Assembly (NCBI RefSeq): GCF_000931445.1
Contig: NZ_CP010849.1
Location: 2,046,001-2,110,000 of the forward strand
DNA from: Streptomyces cyaneogriseus subsp. noncyanogenus
GTDB taxonomy: Bacteria; Actinomycetota; Actinomycetes; Streptomycetales; Streptomycetaceae
Direction of reading: 5' to 3'
Length of the DNA: 64,000 nucleotides
Below are positions 47,806-58,490 of this stretch, one piece after another. Each line of letters opens with the position of its first letter. Positions within the stretch are counted from its first letter, which is position 1. The notes beneath the pieces are model-generated. The model saw only the letters and a program-made list of their open reading frames with translations. It did not search any database and was not told the DNA's origin. Both the position numbers and the translations under genes were made by a program.

Positions 47806-47828
47806 ACACTACGCACGGCCACTGACAG
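47806..47828 (-). promoter_or_regulatory. RecA-NDp-like promoter of the terD operon
   Basis: On the minus strand CTGTCAGTG (47828-47820), 8 nt, TAGTGT (47811-47806). It differs from TTGTCRGTG-N8-TANNNT only in the first base. The leader is about 50 nt. Confidence 0.65.
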
Positions 47829-47912
47829 TGCCGTACCGCGATCCGCGCTTTGTGTCGGTCTTGCAACATGGCGCGTCCCGGGTGGGACGCCGGAGAAGGA
47901 CGGGGGCGCCGG

Positions 47913-47939
47913 GGCGCCGGTCCGGCGCGGACCGGCGCC
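47913..47939 (-). terminator. Hairpin after uvrB
   Basis: GGCGCCGGTCCG (47913-47924) and CGGACCGGCGCC (47928-47939) form a perfect 12-bp stem with a 3-nt loop, 12 nt past the uvrB stop. Confidence 0.8.
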
Positions 47940-47950
47940 GGCGTGCCCGG

Positions 47951-50104
<2,154 letters not shown>

Positions 50105-50111
50105 GCCATCA

Positions 50112-50134
50112 ACCGTACGACCCCGCACTGACAA
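50112..50134 (-). promoter_or_regulatory. RecA-NDp (PafBC-type) promoter of uvrB, leaderless
   Basis: On the minus strand TTGTCAGTG (50134-50126), 8 nt, TACGGT (50117-50112), 7 nt, ATG. This is an exact motif match, and the sequence is almost the same as the ogt promoter. Confidence 0.8.
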
Positions 50135-50144
50135 CCGGTCCGGA

Positions 50145-51023
50145 TCAGCGGTTCTGCGGGATACGGGAGCGCCTGCGCGCCAGGGGGCGGCGGGTGTGCG
50201 GCCGGACCGGGCGGGCCGCCGGTCCTGCCGTGTCAGGGACGGCCGGCCGGGCCGGGACGCCCGGCTTGTGCTCGGCCGGCGCGGCGGGGAGCCGGCCCGT
50301 GACCATCATCGGATCGAAGATCACGACGACGCCCGCCAGGATCAGGAAGGCCAGCGGTCCGATCAGCATCGGGGCGAGCAGGGCCGCCGCCGACTCGCCC
50401 GAGCCGGGCTCTGCGGTGCCGTGCAGATGGACGCTGACGGCGGCCATGCCCGTGTAGTGCATGCCGCTGACGGCGAGTCCCATGACGAGGCTCGCGCCCA
50501 CGCTCCACAGGAAGCCGCGCACCTGCCCGGCCGCCCACAGGGCGGCGGTGGCGGCGGCCATGGCGATGACGACGGACGCCGCCACGGTGAGCGTGTTGTA
50601 CCGCAGCTCTCCGTCAAGCCGCATACCGGCCATGCCCAGGTAGTGCATCGAGGCGATGCCCAGGCCCGTGACGGTGCCGCCGGTGAACAGGGCCGCCCCG
50701 CGCGTGCCCCGGTAGCCGACGATGAAGATCCCGAGGCCGACCATGACGATGGCGACGGCCAGGCTCGCGAACGTCATCGGCGCGTCGTAGCGGATCGGTG
50801 TGTCCTGGATCGTGAACCCCATCATGCCGATGAAGTGCATGGTCCATATGCCGGAGCCGATCGCCGCGGAGCCGAGGAGGAGCCACCCGGGGCGCCAGGA
50901 CCGGGCCACCAGCAGCGATCTGGTGGTGCAGCGCAGGCCGAGAGCTCCACCCAGGCAGGCCATGAGGTAGGCCACCAGCGGTGTGACGAGTCCGTAGCTG
51001 AATCCGTCGACCGTGCCCTGCAT
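50145..51023 (-). CDS. MHYT-domain integral membrane sensor-like protein
   Basis: A 292-residue membrane protein with seven helices and the MHYT repeats: [22 protein letters not shown] and [11 protein letters not shown], each with Met, His and a second Met proposed to bind copper or sense a gas ligand. The C-terminal 45 residues are a cytosolic, Pro/Arg-rich tail ([16 protein letters not shown] and [10 protein letters not shown]). No GGDEF, EAL or kinase domain follows, unlike in many Proteobacteria. It ends 10 bp before the uvrB promoter motif. Function unknown. Confidence 0.85.
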   Translation of the reverse strand: MQGTVDGFSYGLVTPLVAYLMACLGGALGLRCTTRSLLVARSWRPGWLLLGSAAIGSGIWTMHFIGMMGFTIQDTPIRYDAPMTFASLAVAIVMVGLGIFIVGYRGTRGAALFTGGTVTGLGIASMHYLGMAGMRLDGELRYNTLTVAASVVIAMAAATAALWAAGQVRGFLWSVGASLVMGLAVSGMHYTGMAAVSVHLHGTAEPGSGESAAALLAPMLIGPLAFLILAGVVVIFDPMMVTGRLPAAPAEHKPGVPARPAVPDTAGPAARPVRPHTRRPLARRRSRIPQNR

Positions 51024-51301
51024 GCGCGGCTACCTTTCCGCCCTCTTCCGTTCCGGAAACAACCGATATACACCCCTCCCAGCACCGCGCGAGCGGGCAG
51101 GGTCGAGGCAGAGAGTATGACTCCCACCGGAATGGTCGAACGATTTTCAGGCAAAGAATCACGGTCTCGCCCCAGTTGTGCGGCCCCGGTGAGCGGAGTT
51201 GAGCACCCGCATTCAGTCTGTGGCCATTCTGCACCCGCCTGCCGTTGCCCCTCTGCTGTCACAGTTGAGCTGTCCGTGATCGCCCGACGCGAGGAGTACG
51301 C

Positions 51302-52183
51302 ATGCACGCGCGCGCAGTTGCCGCCACGACCACCGCGCTCCTGGGAGCCTGCCTGCTGGCCCCCTCCTCCCCCGCCCACGCCGCCGGGGACGGCACGCGG
51401 CCGCCCACGGTGATCGCCCACCGGGGGGCCTCCGCGTACGCCCCGGAGAACACCCTGGCCGCCGTGGACAAGGCGGCCGAGCTGGGCATCCGCTGGGTGG
51501 AGAACGACGTCCAGCGCACCAAGGACGGCGAGCTGGTCGTCCTCCACGACGACAGCCTGCGGCGCACCACCGACGTCGAGGAGGTGTTCCCCGACCGGGC
51601 GCCCTGGAAGGTGAAGGACTTCACCGCCGCCGAGATCGCCCGGCTGGACGCGGGAAGCTGGTTCGGCCCCGCCTGGGCGGGCGCGCGCGTGCCGACGCTG
51701 GAGCAGTACGTGCGGCGCGTCGAGCGCCACCACCAGAAGCTGCTGCTGGAGATCAAGAACCCGGCCCTGTACCCGGGCATCGAGCGGCAGACCCTCAAGG
51801 TCCTCGCCAACGAGGGCTGGCTGGACCGGCGGCATGTGGCGCACCGGCTGGTCGTGCAGAGCTTCAGCGCGGACAGCGTCCGCACCGTCCACGAGCTGAA
51901 GCCGGCCGTGAAGACCGGTTTCCTCGGCACGCCGCCCGTGGCGGAGCTGCCCGCGTACGCGGCCTTCAGCGACCAGATCAATCCCTCGCACGGCTCGCTC
52001 TCGACGGGCTACGTGTCCGCCGTACGGGCGGTCACCGGCCCGCACGGCAAGCCGCTGGAGGTCTTCACCTGGACGGTCGACGACGCCGAGCGGGCCCGGC
52101 AGGTCGCGGGGTACGGCGTCGACGGGATCATCACCAACAAGCCCGACGTGGTGCGCGGCGCGGTGCGGGGCGCCGGGGAGTGA
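51302..52183 (+). CDS. Secreted glycerophosphodiester phosphodiesterase
   Basis: A 293-residue enzyme. The signal peptide (residues 1-27, ATTTALLGACLLAPSSPAHAA) sends it outside. The GDPD TIM barrel has VIAHRGASAYAPENT (catalytic His, and Glu of PEN), IRWVENDVQRTKDGELVVLHDDSLRRTTD (metal ligands and second His), KLLLEIKNP, and FTWTVDDAERARQVAGYGVDGIITNKPD. It releases glycerol 3-phosphate from phospholipid head groups and teichoic acids for phosphate and glycerol uptake. The start follows GCGAGGAG. A PHO box upstream was sought but not convincingly found. Confidence 0.92.
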   Translation: MHARAVAATTTALLGACLLAPSSPAHAAGDGTRPPTVIAHRGASAYAPENTLAAVDKAAELGIRWVENDVQRTKDGELVVLHDDSLRRTTDVEEVFPDRAPWKVKDFTAAEIARLDAGSWFGPAWAGARVPTLEQYVRRVERHHQKLLLEIKNPALYPGIERQTLKVLANEGWLDRRHVAHRLVVQSFSADSVRTVHELKPAVKTGFLGTPPVAELPAYAAFSDQINPSHGSLSTGYVSAVRAVTGPHGKPLEVFTWTVDDAERARQVAGYGVDGIITNKPDVVRGAVRGAGE

Positions 52184-52231
52184 ATCCGCGGCCCGGGGGC
52201 CGACGCCGGTGGCCGGCGTCCGCCCCCGGCG

Positions 52232-52254
52232 TTGTCAGTGGCGGGTCGTACGGT
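52232..52254 (+). promoter_or_regulatory. RecA-NDp (PafBC-type) promoter of ogt, leaderless
   Basis: TTGTCAGTG (52232-52240), 8 nt, TACGGT (52249-52254), 6 nt, ATG. This is an exact match, and GTCGTACGGT is shared with the uvrB promoter. Confidence 0.8.
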
Positions 52255-52260
52255 GGGCGC

Positions 52261-52815
52261 ATGGACAGCCATGGGCAGTACGGGCAGCGCCTCGTGTGGA
52301 CCGTCGTGGAGACCGGCATCGGGCCGCTGCTGCTGGCGGCGACCCGCGCGGGCCTGGTCAACGTCGTGTTCCACGCCACGGACCCGGTGCGCGACCGGGC
52401 GCTCGGGCGGCTGGCGTCCCGGCTGGGCGCCGAGCCCGTCCAGGCACCCGGCTCCCCGCTGCTGGCGGAGGCGATACGCCAGGTCCAGGCGTACTTCGCG
52501 GGTGGGCGGCACGACTTCGACCTGCCGCTGGACTGGTCGCTGATCTCTGGCTTCAACCGGGAAGTGCTGCGGGAGCTGGCCCGGGGCGTCCCGTACGGCC
52601 AGGTCGTCGGGTACGGCGACCTGGCGCGGCGGGTCGGCCAGCCAGGCGCCTCGCAGGCCGTGGGGGTGGCGATGGGCTCCAATCCGCTGCCGGTGGTGGT
52701 GCCGTGCCACCGGGTCGTGGAGAGCGACGGCGGCATGGGCGGCTTCGGCGGCGGCCTGGAGACCAAGCGCAGACTCCTCGCCCTGGAGGGCGTGCTGCCC
52801 GAGCCGCTGTTCTGA
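52261..52815 (+). CDS. ogt: Methylated-DNA-[protein]-cysteine S-methyltransferase
   Basis: Suicide repair protein that takes methyl groups from O6-methylguanine. The 184-residue protein has the helix-turn-helix FNREVLRELARGVPYGQVVGYGDLARRVGQPGASQAVGVAM, the active-site loop VVVPCHRVV with the acceptor Cys (about residue 151), and a GGFGGGLETKRRLLALEG end. It has the Ogt layout without the Ada AraC/Cys-methylphosphotriester domain. The ATG lies 6 nt after the -10, so it is probably leaderless. The gene joins uvrA, uvrB and uvrC as a repair gene under a DNA-damage-type promoter. Confidence 0.95.
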   Translation: MDSHGQYGQRLVWTVVETGIGPLLLAATRAGLVNVVFHATDPVRDRALGRLASRLGAEPVQAPGSPLLAEAIRQVQAYFAGGRHDFDLPLDWSLISGFNREVLRELARGVPYGQVVGYGDLARRVGQPGASQAVGVAMGSNPLPVVVPCHRVVESDGGMGGFGGGLETKRRLLALEGVLPEPLF

Positions 52816-52993
52816 CGAAGAGGGCTCACGCGGTCCGGGCGGTCCGCCCCGGGGCCCGGCGCGGCGCCGGGGCGGCCGGATCGCCGGGCGTTCTCCTCGC
52901 CGTGGTGGCGGCGGTCGAGGTGCCGCGAGGGGTTTGGCCCGGTGTCCCGCCCGCCAGGGATGAGGGAGGACCGACGGACGGGAGGCGGCGCCC

Positions 52994-53902
52994 ATGGTGC
53001 TGGTGGTGTCGGAAGAGGTGCGGGAGGCGATCGGTGCGGGTCGCCCGGTGGTGGCCCTGGAGTCCACGATCATCGCGCACGGGCTGCCCCGCCCGCGCAA
53101 TCTGCGGGTGGCCCTGGAGTTGGAGGAGGCGGTCCGGCGGGAGGGCGCCGTACCCGCGACGATCGCCGTGCTGGACGGGCGGCCCCATGTCGGCCTGACC
53201 GGGCGGCAGGTGGAACGGGTGGCGAACGAGGACGGCATCCGGAAGCTGGGCCACCGTGACCTGCCGCTTGCGGTGGCGTGCGGGGCGAGCGGCGCGACCA
53301 CGGTGTCGGCGACCGCCCTGCTGGCCGCCCGCGCGGGTGTACGGGTGTTCGCCACCGGGGGGCTCGGCGGTGTGCACCGGCAGTGGACGGCGACCCAGGA
53401 CGAGTCGGCCGACCTGGGCCTGCTGGCGCGTACCCGGATCACGGTGGTGTGCGCGGGCGTGAAGTCGATCCTGGACGTGCCGGCGACCTTGCAGCGGCTG
53501 GAGACGCTCGGCGTGGCGGTGGCCGGCTACGGCACCGACCGCTTCCCCGGCTTCTACCTGTCCGACTCGGGTCATCCGGTCGACTGGAGGCTGGACACGC
53601 CCGGGCAGGTGGCGGAGGTGATGCGGGCTCAGGATCTGCTCGGGGTGCCGGACTCCGCGCTCGTCGTCGCCAACCCGGTGCCGCCCGACGAGCAGCTCGA
53701 TCCGGACGTGCACGCGCGGGTGCTGGCCGACGCGCTGCGCGCGTGCGAGGACGAGGGAGTCACCGGCCAGGCGGTCACGCCGTTCCTGCTGGACCATCTG
53801 GTGCGGCACACCGACGGGGCCTCGCTGAGCGCCAATCTCGCCGCGGTGCGCGGCAACGTCCGGCTGGCGGCGCGCATCGCGGCGGCCTGGGCGCAGGCGT
53901 GA
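52994..53902 (+). CDS. psuG: Pseudouridine-5'-phosphate glycosidase
   Basis: Cleaves pseudouridine 5'-phosphate to uracil and ribose 5-phosphate. The 302-residue protein has the family marks PVVALESTIIAHGLPRPRN (residues 17-35), VGLTGRQVERVAN, the core DLPLAVACGASGATTVSAT, VFATGGLGGVHRQW, VVCAGVKSILDVPATLQRLETLGV with the active-site Lys, and a C-terminal GQAVTPFLLDHL. ATG 52994 has GGGAGG 8 nt upstream. The stop overlaps the kinase GTG by 4 nt, so the pair can salvage pseudouridine from RNA turnover. Confidence 0.95.
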   Translation: MVLVVSEEVREAIGAGRPVVALESTIIAHGLPRPRNLRVALELEEAVRREGAVPATIAVLDGRPHVGLTGRQVERVANEDGIRKLGHRDLPLAVACGASGATTVSATALLAARAGVRVFATGGLGGVHRQWTATQDESADLGLLARTRITVVCAGVKSILDVPATLQRLETLGVAVAGYGTDRFPGFYLSDSGHPVDWRLDTPGQVAEVMRAQDLLGVPDSALVVANPVPPDEQLDPDVHARVLADALRACEDEGVTGQAVTPFLLDHLVRHTDGASLSANLAAVRGNVRLAARIAAAWAQA

Positions 53903-54888
53903 GCGCGGGGCCGGGCGGCGGGCTGCTGGTCGTCGGGGACGTCGTCACGGACGTCGTCGCCCGGCACCGCGGGCCGCTCGCGGCGGGCACGGACACGCCC
54001 GCCGCCATCCGCACCCTGCCGGGCGGGGCGGGCGCCAACGTGGCCTGCTGGGCCGCCCACGCGGGGTGCGCGGACGTACGGTTCCTCGGGCGGGTCGGCG
54101 CGGACGCGGCGGCCTGGCACGAGCGGCACCTGACCGCCTGCGGTGTACGGCCACTGCTGACCGTCGACGCGGAGGCCGCGACGGGGACGGTGATCTGCCT
54201 GGTCGACGCGGGGGCCGCGGCGGAGCGGACCTTCCTCACGGACAGCGGGGCGTCCCTGCGGCTGGCGCCCGGCGACTGGTCCGACGCGCTGCTGGACGGG
54301 GTGGCCCGCCTGCATCTGTCGGGTTACCTGCTCTTCTCCGAGACCGGCCGCGCGCTGGTCGCCGTCGCCGTGGAGTCGGCCCGAGCACGCGGCGTGCCGG
54401 TCAGTCTGGACCCCGCGTCGGCGGGCTTCCTCGCCGGGCTCGGCGCCGGCCGCTTCCTGGCCCTCTCGGCAGGGGTGGACGTCCTGCTGCCCAGCCGCGA
54501 CGAGGCGTGTCTGCTCACCGGACTGCCCGACGCGGCGGACGCGGCGGCCGAGCTCAGCCGCCGCATCCCCCTGGTGGTCGCCAAGCGGGGCGGCGCCGGT
54601 GCCGTGGTGGCACGCTCCGGAGCCGTGTGCGCGCGGGTGCCCGCCGTCCCGGCGACGCCCCGGGACACCACCGGCGCGGGTGACGCCTTCACGGGCGCCT
54701 TCCTGGCCGCCCTGCTCACCGGCGCCCGTCCGCGGCAGGCGGCGCAGGCGGGATGCCGGGCGGGCGCGCTGGCGGTCGAGAGGATCGGCGGCAGACCTCC
54801 CGTGGCGGCTGACGGCCGAGACCGGGAAGGCCGGGCGGGCGCGCGGGCAGCCGAGCGGATCGACGGCAGACCTTCCGGGGCGGGTTGA
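53899..54888 (+). CDS. psuK: PfkB-family kinase, probable pseudouridine kinase
   Basis: A 329-residue ribokinase-like enzyme. LLVVGDVVTDVVARH is the first strand, PGGAGANVACWAAHAG signature 1 (residues about 42-57), and TPRDTTGAGDAFTGAFLAALL signature 2 with the catalytic Asp. It should phosphorylate pseudouridine to supply the coupled psuG enzyme; this specificity is inferred from the overlap with psuG. The last 35 residues (ERIGGRPPVAADGRDREG and ERIDGRPSGAG) are encoded by two units of a tandem DNA repeat that continues past the stop codon, so this tail is probably not part of the kinase fold. Confidence 0.85.
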   Translation: MSAGPGGGLLVVGDVVTDVVARHRGPLAAGTDTPAAIRTLPGGAGANVACWAAHAGCADVRFLGRVGADAAAWHERHLTACGVRPLLTVDAEAATGTVICLVDAGAAAERTFLTDSGASLRLAPGDWSDALLDGVARLHLSGYLLFSETGRALVAVAVESARARGVPVSLDPASAGFLAGLGAGRFLALSAGVDVLLPSRDEACLLTGLPDAADAAAELSRRIPLVVAKRGGAGAVVARSGAVCARVPAVPATPRDTTGAGDAFTGAFLAALLTGARPRQAAQAGCRAGALAVERIGGRPPVAADGRDREGRAGARAAERIDGRPSGAG

Positions 54889-55080
54889 CGGCCGGGAAAC
54901 GGGCCCCGGGCGAGCACGCGGCCGGGCGGACGGGCGGATCGACGGCAGCTTCCCGGGGCGGGCGCGAGGACCGACAGCGGGGACGCGCGGCGGTCGCACC
55001 GGCGGCGGCCCGAGGACCGGCGGCAGATCTTCCGGAACGGGCTGACGGGGGCGCGTCACCGGCGGCCCGGCCCGGCTGCC
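54780..55080. repeat. Degenerate four-copy tandem repeat across the psuK stop codon
   Basis: The unit begins GGATCGACGGCAG, continues with CTTCCCGGGGCGG-like sequence and a CGGGCGGGCGCGCGG tract. Starts are at 54782, 54857, 54936 and 55014 (periods 75, 79 and 78 bp). The first two copies are translated as the psuK tail; the last two lie in the non-coding spacer to the methyltransferase gene. It is a minisatellite-like array. Confidence 0.75.
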
Positions 55081-55240
55081 CGCGTTGCGAAGGGGGGCGG
55101 GTGTTCCAGGCGGCCGTTGGGCAGTCATCAGGGCCGAGGCCGCGCGGCACGGCGCCGCTGCGGGATCCGGGGCAGTCGGCCGTGCCGTCCCTGGCGCCGC
55201 GCCGGACCGGACGCCCCTCGGGAGCCGGGGCTCCGCGGGG
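54889..55240. other. Spacer between psuK and the methyltransferase gene
   Basis: This 352-bp convergent spacer holds the second half of the tandem repeat (to about 55080). The remaining 160 bp have no gene or clear stem; open frames here follow base composition only. Confidence 0.5.
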
Positions 55241-56056
55241 TCAGCCCGCGTGTCCGCGGCTCTCCGCCTTGCGCCCCCACGCCGAGATCATCGGGGCGGT
55301 CGCCAGGTCCATGCTGCCCGATCCCACGTTGCCGAGATGGCGGTCGATCTCCTGGTCGGTGACGAGGCCCGCGGTGACGAGCTGGTCGCGCACCTGGCGA
55401 ATCGTGGCGGCCTCCAGGGCGGCGCAGGCCGGCGAGGTGATCGGGAAGTAGGCGTCGGCCTCCACGCGGCGCAGTCCGGCCTGCCGGAGCAGACGCGGGA
55501 GGGTGCGGCCGTAGGCGAGATCGGCCCCGCGGTGGGCGAGCAGCCGGCGCAGCCCGTGGCGGACCCGGTTCGCCAACTGCTGCTCGGGGCCGTGTTCGTC
55601 GGGGCAGGACAGCGGTTGCAGGGTGGGGTCGGCGTCCTCGACCAGGAGACGTCCGCCCGGGCGCAGGGCCCTGACCATCGACCGCAACGCCTTCGCCCGG
55701 TCCGGGACATGGACGAGGACGAGCCGGGCGTGCACCAGGTCGAAGCCCTCCCCCGGCGGCTCTTCGACCCCCACGTCGTGCGGGCGCACCTGGACCGGGG
55801 GACGGGCCACCGGAGCGAGCCGCGAGACGTCGATGTCGGTCGCGACGACCCGTCCGGTCGGGCCGACCTTCTTCGCCAGCCACGACACCACGGAGGTGCC
55901 GCCGGCACCGACCTCCCAGCAGCGCCAGCCGGGCCCGATGCCGAGAGCCTCCAGGTGCCGGAAGGTCGTGGGATCGAAGAGGGCGGCGGTGGCGTCGAAG
56001 CCGTCCGCCGCCTCCGGTTGCCGGTGGGCGGGGAGGTGTCCATCGGTATACGTCAT
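55241..56056 (-). CDS. Class I SAM-dependent methyltransferase
   Basis: A 271-residue methyltransferase. Motif I is CWEVGAGGTSVVSWLA (residues about 44-59, E/DxGxGxG type), followed by VVATDIDVSRLA (acidic end of strand 2), DLVHARLVLVHVPDRAKALRSMVRALRPGGRLLVEDAD (motifs II and III), and a C-terminal cap. The family is broad (small-molecule or quinone-type methylation), and the substrate is not evident. ATG 56056 is used. The open frame runs far upstream, antisense to corA, without coding character. Confidence 0.83.
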   Translation of the reverse strand: MTYTDGHLPAHRQPEAADGFDATAALFDPTTFRHLEALGIGPGWRCWEVGAGGTSVVSWLAKKVGPTGRVVATDIDVSRLAPVARPPVQVRPHDVGVEEPPGEGFDLVHARLVLVHVPDRAKALRSMVRALRPGGRLLVEDADPTLQPLSCPDEHGPEQQLANRVRHGLRRLLAHRGADLAYGRTLPRLLRQAGLRRVEADAYFPITSPACAALEAATIRQVRDQLVTAGLVTDQEIDRHLGNVGSGSMDLATAPMISAWGRKAESRGHAG

Positions 56057-56398
56057 GTCGCGATCATCCCAGTTGCCCGCATTGTCGGGAGGGGTCGACG
56101 CTCCGGTACGGCGGCGGCGACGCTCCGGTACCGCGGGGGCGGCCGTCCGTGTGCGCCGGCATGCCGCGCCCGGCCCGTGGGCAGGCGGTCCCCAGGGCCG
56201 CCGCCGGGCCGCCGCCGCAGGACCCCGGCCACCGCCCGGACGCCGTGTCGTGCCGCCGAACGCCGTTCGTCCACAGCCGGGAACCAAGCGGAACGCCGCC
56301 CTTCCACAGGCCGCCCCGGCGAGCCCGCCGACCTGGCAGACTGGCGCGCCGAGGCGCAGGAAAACAGGGCGCCGGGAGATCCACCCGAGGAGATCCAG
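56057..56398. other. Divergent spacer between methyltransferase and corA
   Basis: These 342 bp contain a 22-bp direct repeat (CGACGCTCCGGTAC at 56096 and 56118) and otherwise GC-rich DNA. No clear promoter hexamers were found for either gene. Confidence 0.45.
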
Positions 56399-57526
56399 AT
56401 GTCCATGGCAGGGAACCTGCGGAAGGTCACGAGGCTGGGCCGGGCCGGTGGCCTCCGCAAGGTGGCGCGGCTGGCCCGGCGGCGCCCGCGCGTCGACCTG
56501 AGCCACCCCGCCCGGTCTCCGCTGGGCTCCTCGGTGGTGAACTGCGTGACCTACCGCGACGGTGTCCGCACCCATGGGGGCGGTGATGTCGTCGACGCCG
56601 TCGAGCGGGTCCGCAAGCAGGGTGACGGCTTCGTCTGGCTGGGGCTGCACGAGCCGACGGACCAGGAGTTCGCCGGCCTCGCCGAGCTGCTCGACCTGCA
56701 CCCGCTGGCGGTCGAGGACGCCATCGAGGCCCACCAGCGGCCCAAGCTGGAGCGGTACGGCGAAACGCTCTTCGCCGTCTTCAAGACGGTCTGCTACGTC
56801 GAGCACGAGCGGCTGACGGCCAGCAGCGAGGTGGTGAACACCGGGGAGATCATGGTGTTCGTCGGCCGGGACTTCGTGGTGACGGTGCGGCACGGGCGGC
56901 ACGGATCGCTGGGCCCGCTGCGCGAGGACCTGGAGTCGGAACCCCGGCAGCTCGCCAAGGGCCCCTCGGCGGTGCTGCACGCGATCGCGGACCATGTGGT
57001 CGACGACTTCCTGACCGTCATCGACGCCGTGCAGGAAGACATCGACGAGGTGGAGACGGAGGTGTTCGCGGAGCACGGCGCGCGGGCCGATCCGGGGCGG
57101 ATCTACCAGCTCAAGCGTGAACTCATCGAGCTGAAGCGGGCGGTGGTGCCGCTCGGGCGGCCTCTGGAGGAGCTCGCCGTCCGCCCCATCCGGGTGGTCG
57201 ACCCCGAGATACAGGCGTACTTCCGCGACGTCTCCGACCATCTGCTGCGGGCCGTGGAGCAGATCGCCTCCTTCGACGAACTGCTGAACTCCATCCTCCA
57301 GGCCCATCTCGCCCAGGTGACGGTCGTGCAGAACGAGGACATGCGGAAGATCACTGCCTGGGCCGCGATCGTCGCCGTGCCGACCATGGTCTGCGGGATG
57401 TACGGCATGAACTTCGACCACATGCCGGAGCTGGGCTGGCGGTACGGCTACGGCATGGTCATCGGCGTCATATCGCTGGCCTGCCTGGCCCTGTACCGCG
57501 GATTCCGGCGCAACGGCTGGCTCTGA
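56399..57526 (+). CDS. corA: CorA-family magnesium/cobalt transporter
   Basis: A 375-residue channel-type divalent cation transporter. The N-terminal cytoplasmic funnel begins with a basic segment (NLRKVTRLGRAGGLRKVARLARRR), then FVWLGLHEPTDQEFAGLAELLDLHPLAVEDA. A long stalk helix region follows (HVVDDFLTVIDAVQEDIDEVETEVFAEH). The C-terminus has two helices joined by the signature YGMNFDHMPEL (GMN motif), and a short basic end RGFRRNGWL. The ATG follows GAGGAGA by 5 nt. The duplicated N-terminal RxxGLRKVARL pattern is actinobacterial. It is a single-gene unit. Confidence 0.94.
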   Translation: MSMAGNLRKVTRLGRAGGLRKVARLARRRPRVDLSHPARSPLGSSVVNCVTYRDGVRTHGGGDVVDAVERVRKQGDGFVWLGLHEPTDQEFAGLAELLDLHPLAVEDAIEAHQRPKLERYGETLFAVFKTVCYVEHERLTASSEVVNTGEIMVFVGRDFVVTVRHGRHGSLGPLREDLESEPRQLAKGPSAVLHAIADHVVDDFLTVIDAVQEDIDEVETEVFAEHGARADPGRIYQLKRELIELKRAVVPLGRPLEELAVRPIRVVDPEIQAYFRDVSDHLLRAVEQIASFDELLNSILQAHLAQVTVVQNEDMRKITAWAAIVAVPTMVCGMYGMNFDHMPELGWRYGYGMVIGVISLACLALYRGFRRNGWL

Positions 57527-57583
57527 GGCGGCGGGCGCCGGGCGCCGCGGACGGCACGGCGCGGGCCGGACGCGAGCGGTGCG

Positions 57584-58225
57584 TCAGCCGCTCCACGCGG
57601 GGTGGCGGGGATCGTCGGCGCGCACCAGGACGTCGGCGGTGACGGCGGGGTCGGTCTCCTGCGCGTAGCGCTCGAAGGCGGGCAGGGTCCACTGCTCGGT
57701 GCCGGGGGTCCGGCGGCGCAGCGCGCCCGGGGACAGCAGGATGTGGACGCTCAGGTCCAGGGGGAACCAGTGGCGCAGCAGGAAGGGGCCGTGGAGCAGC
57801 AGGGAGCTGCCGGGCGGGAGGGGGACGTAGGGGCTGCGGGTGGCGCGGTCGGTGACGGGGTCCCACAGGTCGGGCAGGACGCGCCCGTCGCCGCCGGGGT
57901 CGAGGGGGCCGAAGACCTCCCGCCACAGCGCACCGGTGTCGTACCAGTCGCTGTAGTAGGACTCGACGTCCTGGCGGCCGTGTTCCAGGCGGACGGAGGC
58001 GGGGCGCAGAAAGCCGTCGGTGCCGACGACGAGGGAGGTGCGCCCGCGTATCCGCAGGGCCTCGCAGACGCGTGCGGCGAGGTCGCCCGGACGGGCGGCC
58101 GGGGCTCCGTCGATGGCGACGCGCGGCCAGGCACCGCCGTCGGCCGGCCGCAGGTCGAGCAGGCGCTCGGCGAGGAGCTCGCCGAGCCGGTCCCAGGTGA
58201 TCGCTTCCAGTCGCACAGGGCCCAT
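57584..58225 (-). CDS. Uridine-kinase-like P-loop protein with degenerate Walker A
   Basis: A 213-residue protein with the uridine/cytidine kinase layout: WPRVAIDGAPAARPGDLAARVCEALR where the P-loop should be (residues about 33-58), TSLVVGTDGFLRPASVRLEHGRQDVESYYSDWYDTGALWREVFGPL (the substrate motif, with D and YYSDWYD), and SLLLHGPFLLRHWFPLDLSVHILLSP. The P-loop reads GAPAARPG instead of GxxGSGKS/T; both the Gly-Lys and the Ser/Thr are missing. It may be inactive or have taken another role. The rest of the fold is intact and the gene is not truncated. Confidence 0.75.
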   Translation of the reverse strand: MGPVRLEAITWDRLGELLAERLLDLRPADGGAWPRVAIDGAPAARPGDLAARVCEALRIRGRTSLVVGTDGFLRPASVRLEHGRQDVESYYSDWYDTGALWREVFGPLDPGGDGRVLPDLWDPVTDRATRSPYVPLPPGSSLLLHGPFLLRHWFPLDLSVHILLSPGALRRRTPGTEQWTLPAFERYAQETDPAVTADVLVRADDPRHPAWSG

Positions 58226-58490
58226 GATGCTCCGGCCGCCGTCCCGCCGTGTCCCGGGGCCGGTCGCGCAACTCTCCGCACGGCGCAGCCGCGCGGGTCA
58301 GCGGGCCGCCGGGTGGCCCGCACATGCCGCCTTCCCCGGCACCGGCCCCACCTCCGTCCCCGGCTCCCCTGCCCCGGCCCGGTCCGGACCGGTGGTGGTC
58401 CAGCCGGTCGAGCGGCGGTGCCGCGCCAGGCGCCGCCGCGGGCCGCTGTCCCCGCCTCTCCCGGCACGCCCCGCCGGGGGCGGCCCCGGC
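58226..58490. other. GC-rich spacer without a gene
   Basis: 265 bp between two minus-strand genes. Only compositional open frames are seen. Short GC inverted repeats (CCGGCACCGG-like) are present but no dominant terminator stem. Confidence 0.4.

Noticed and set aside
51250..51290. Possible PHO box before the secreted GDPD gene (GCTGTCACAG and GCTGTCCGTG)
   Set aside because: The repeats are 14 bp apart rather than 11 bp and differ from GTTCACC, so PhoP control is not supported by sequence.
55241..57421. 726-codon form of the methyltransferase gene
   Set aside because: The upstream part is antisense to corA; the methyltransferase fold begins at MTYTDGHLPA (56056).
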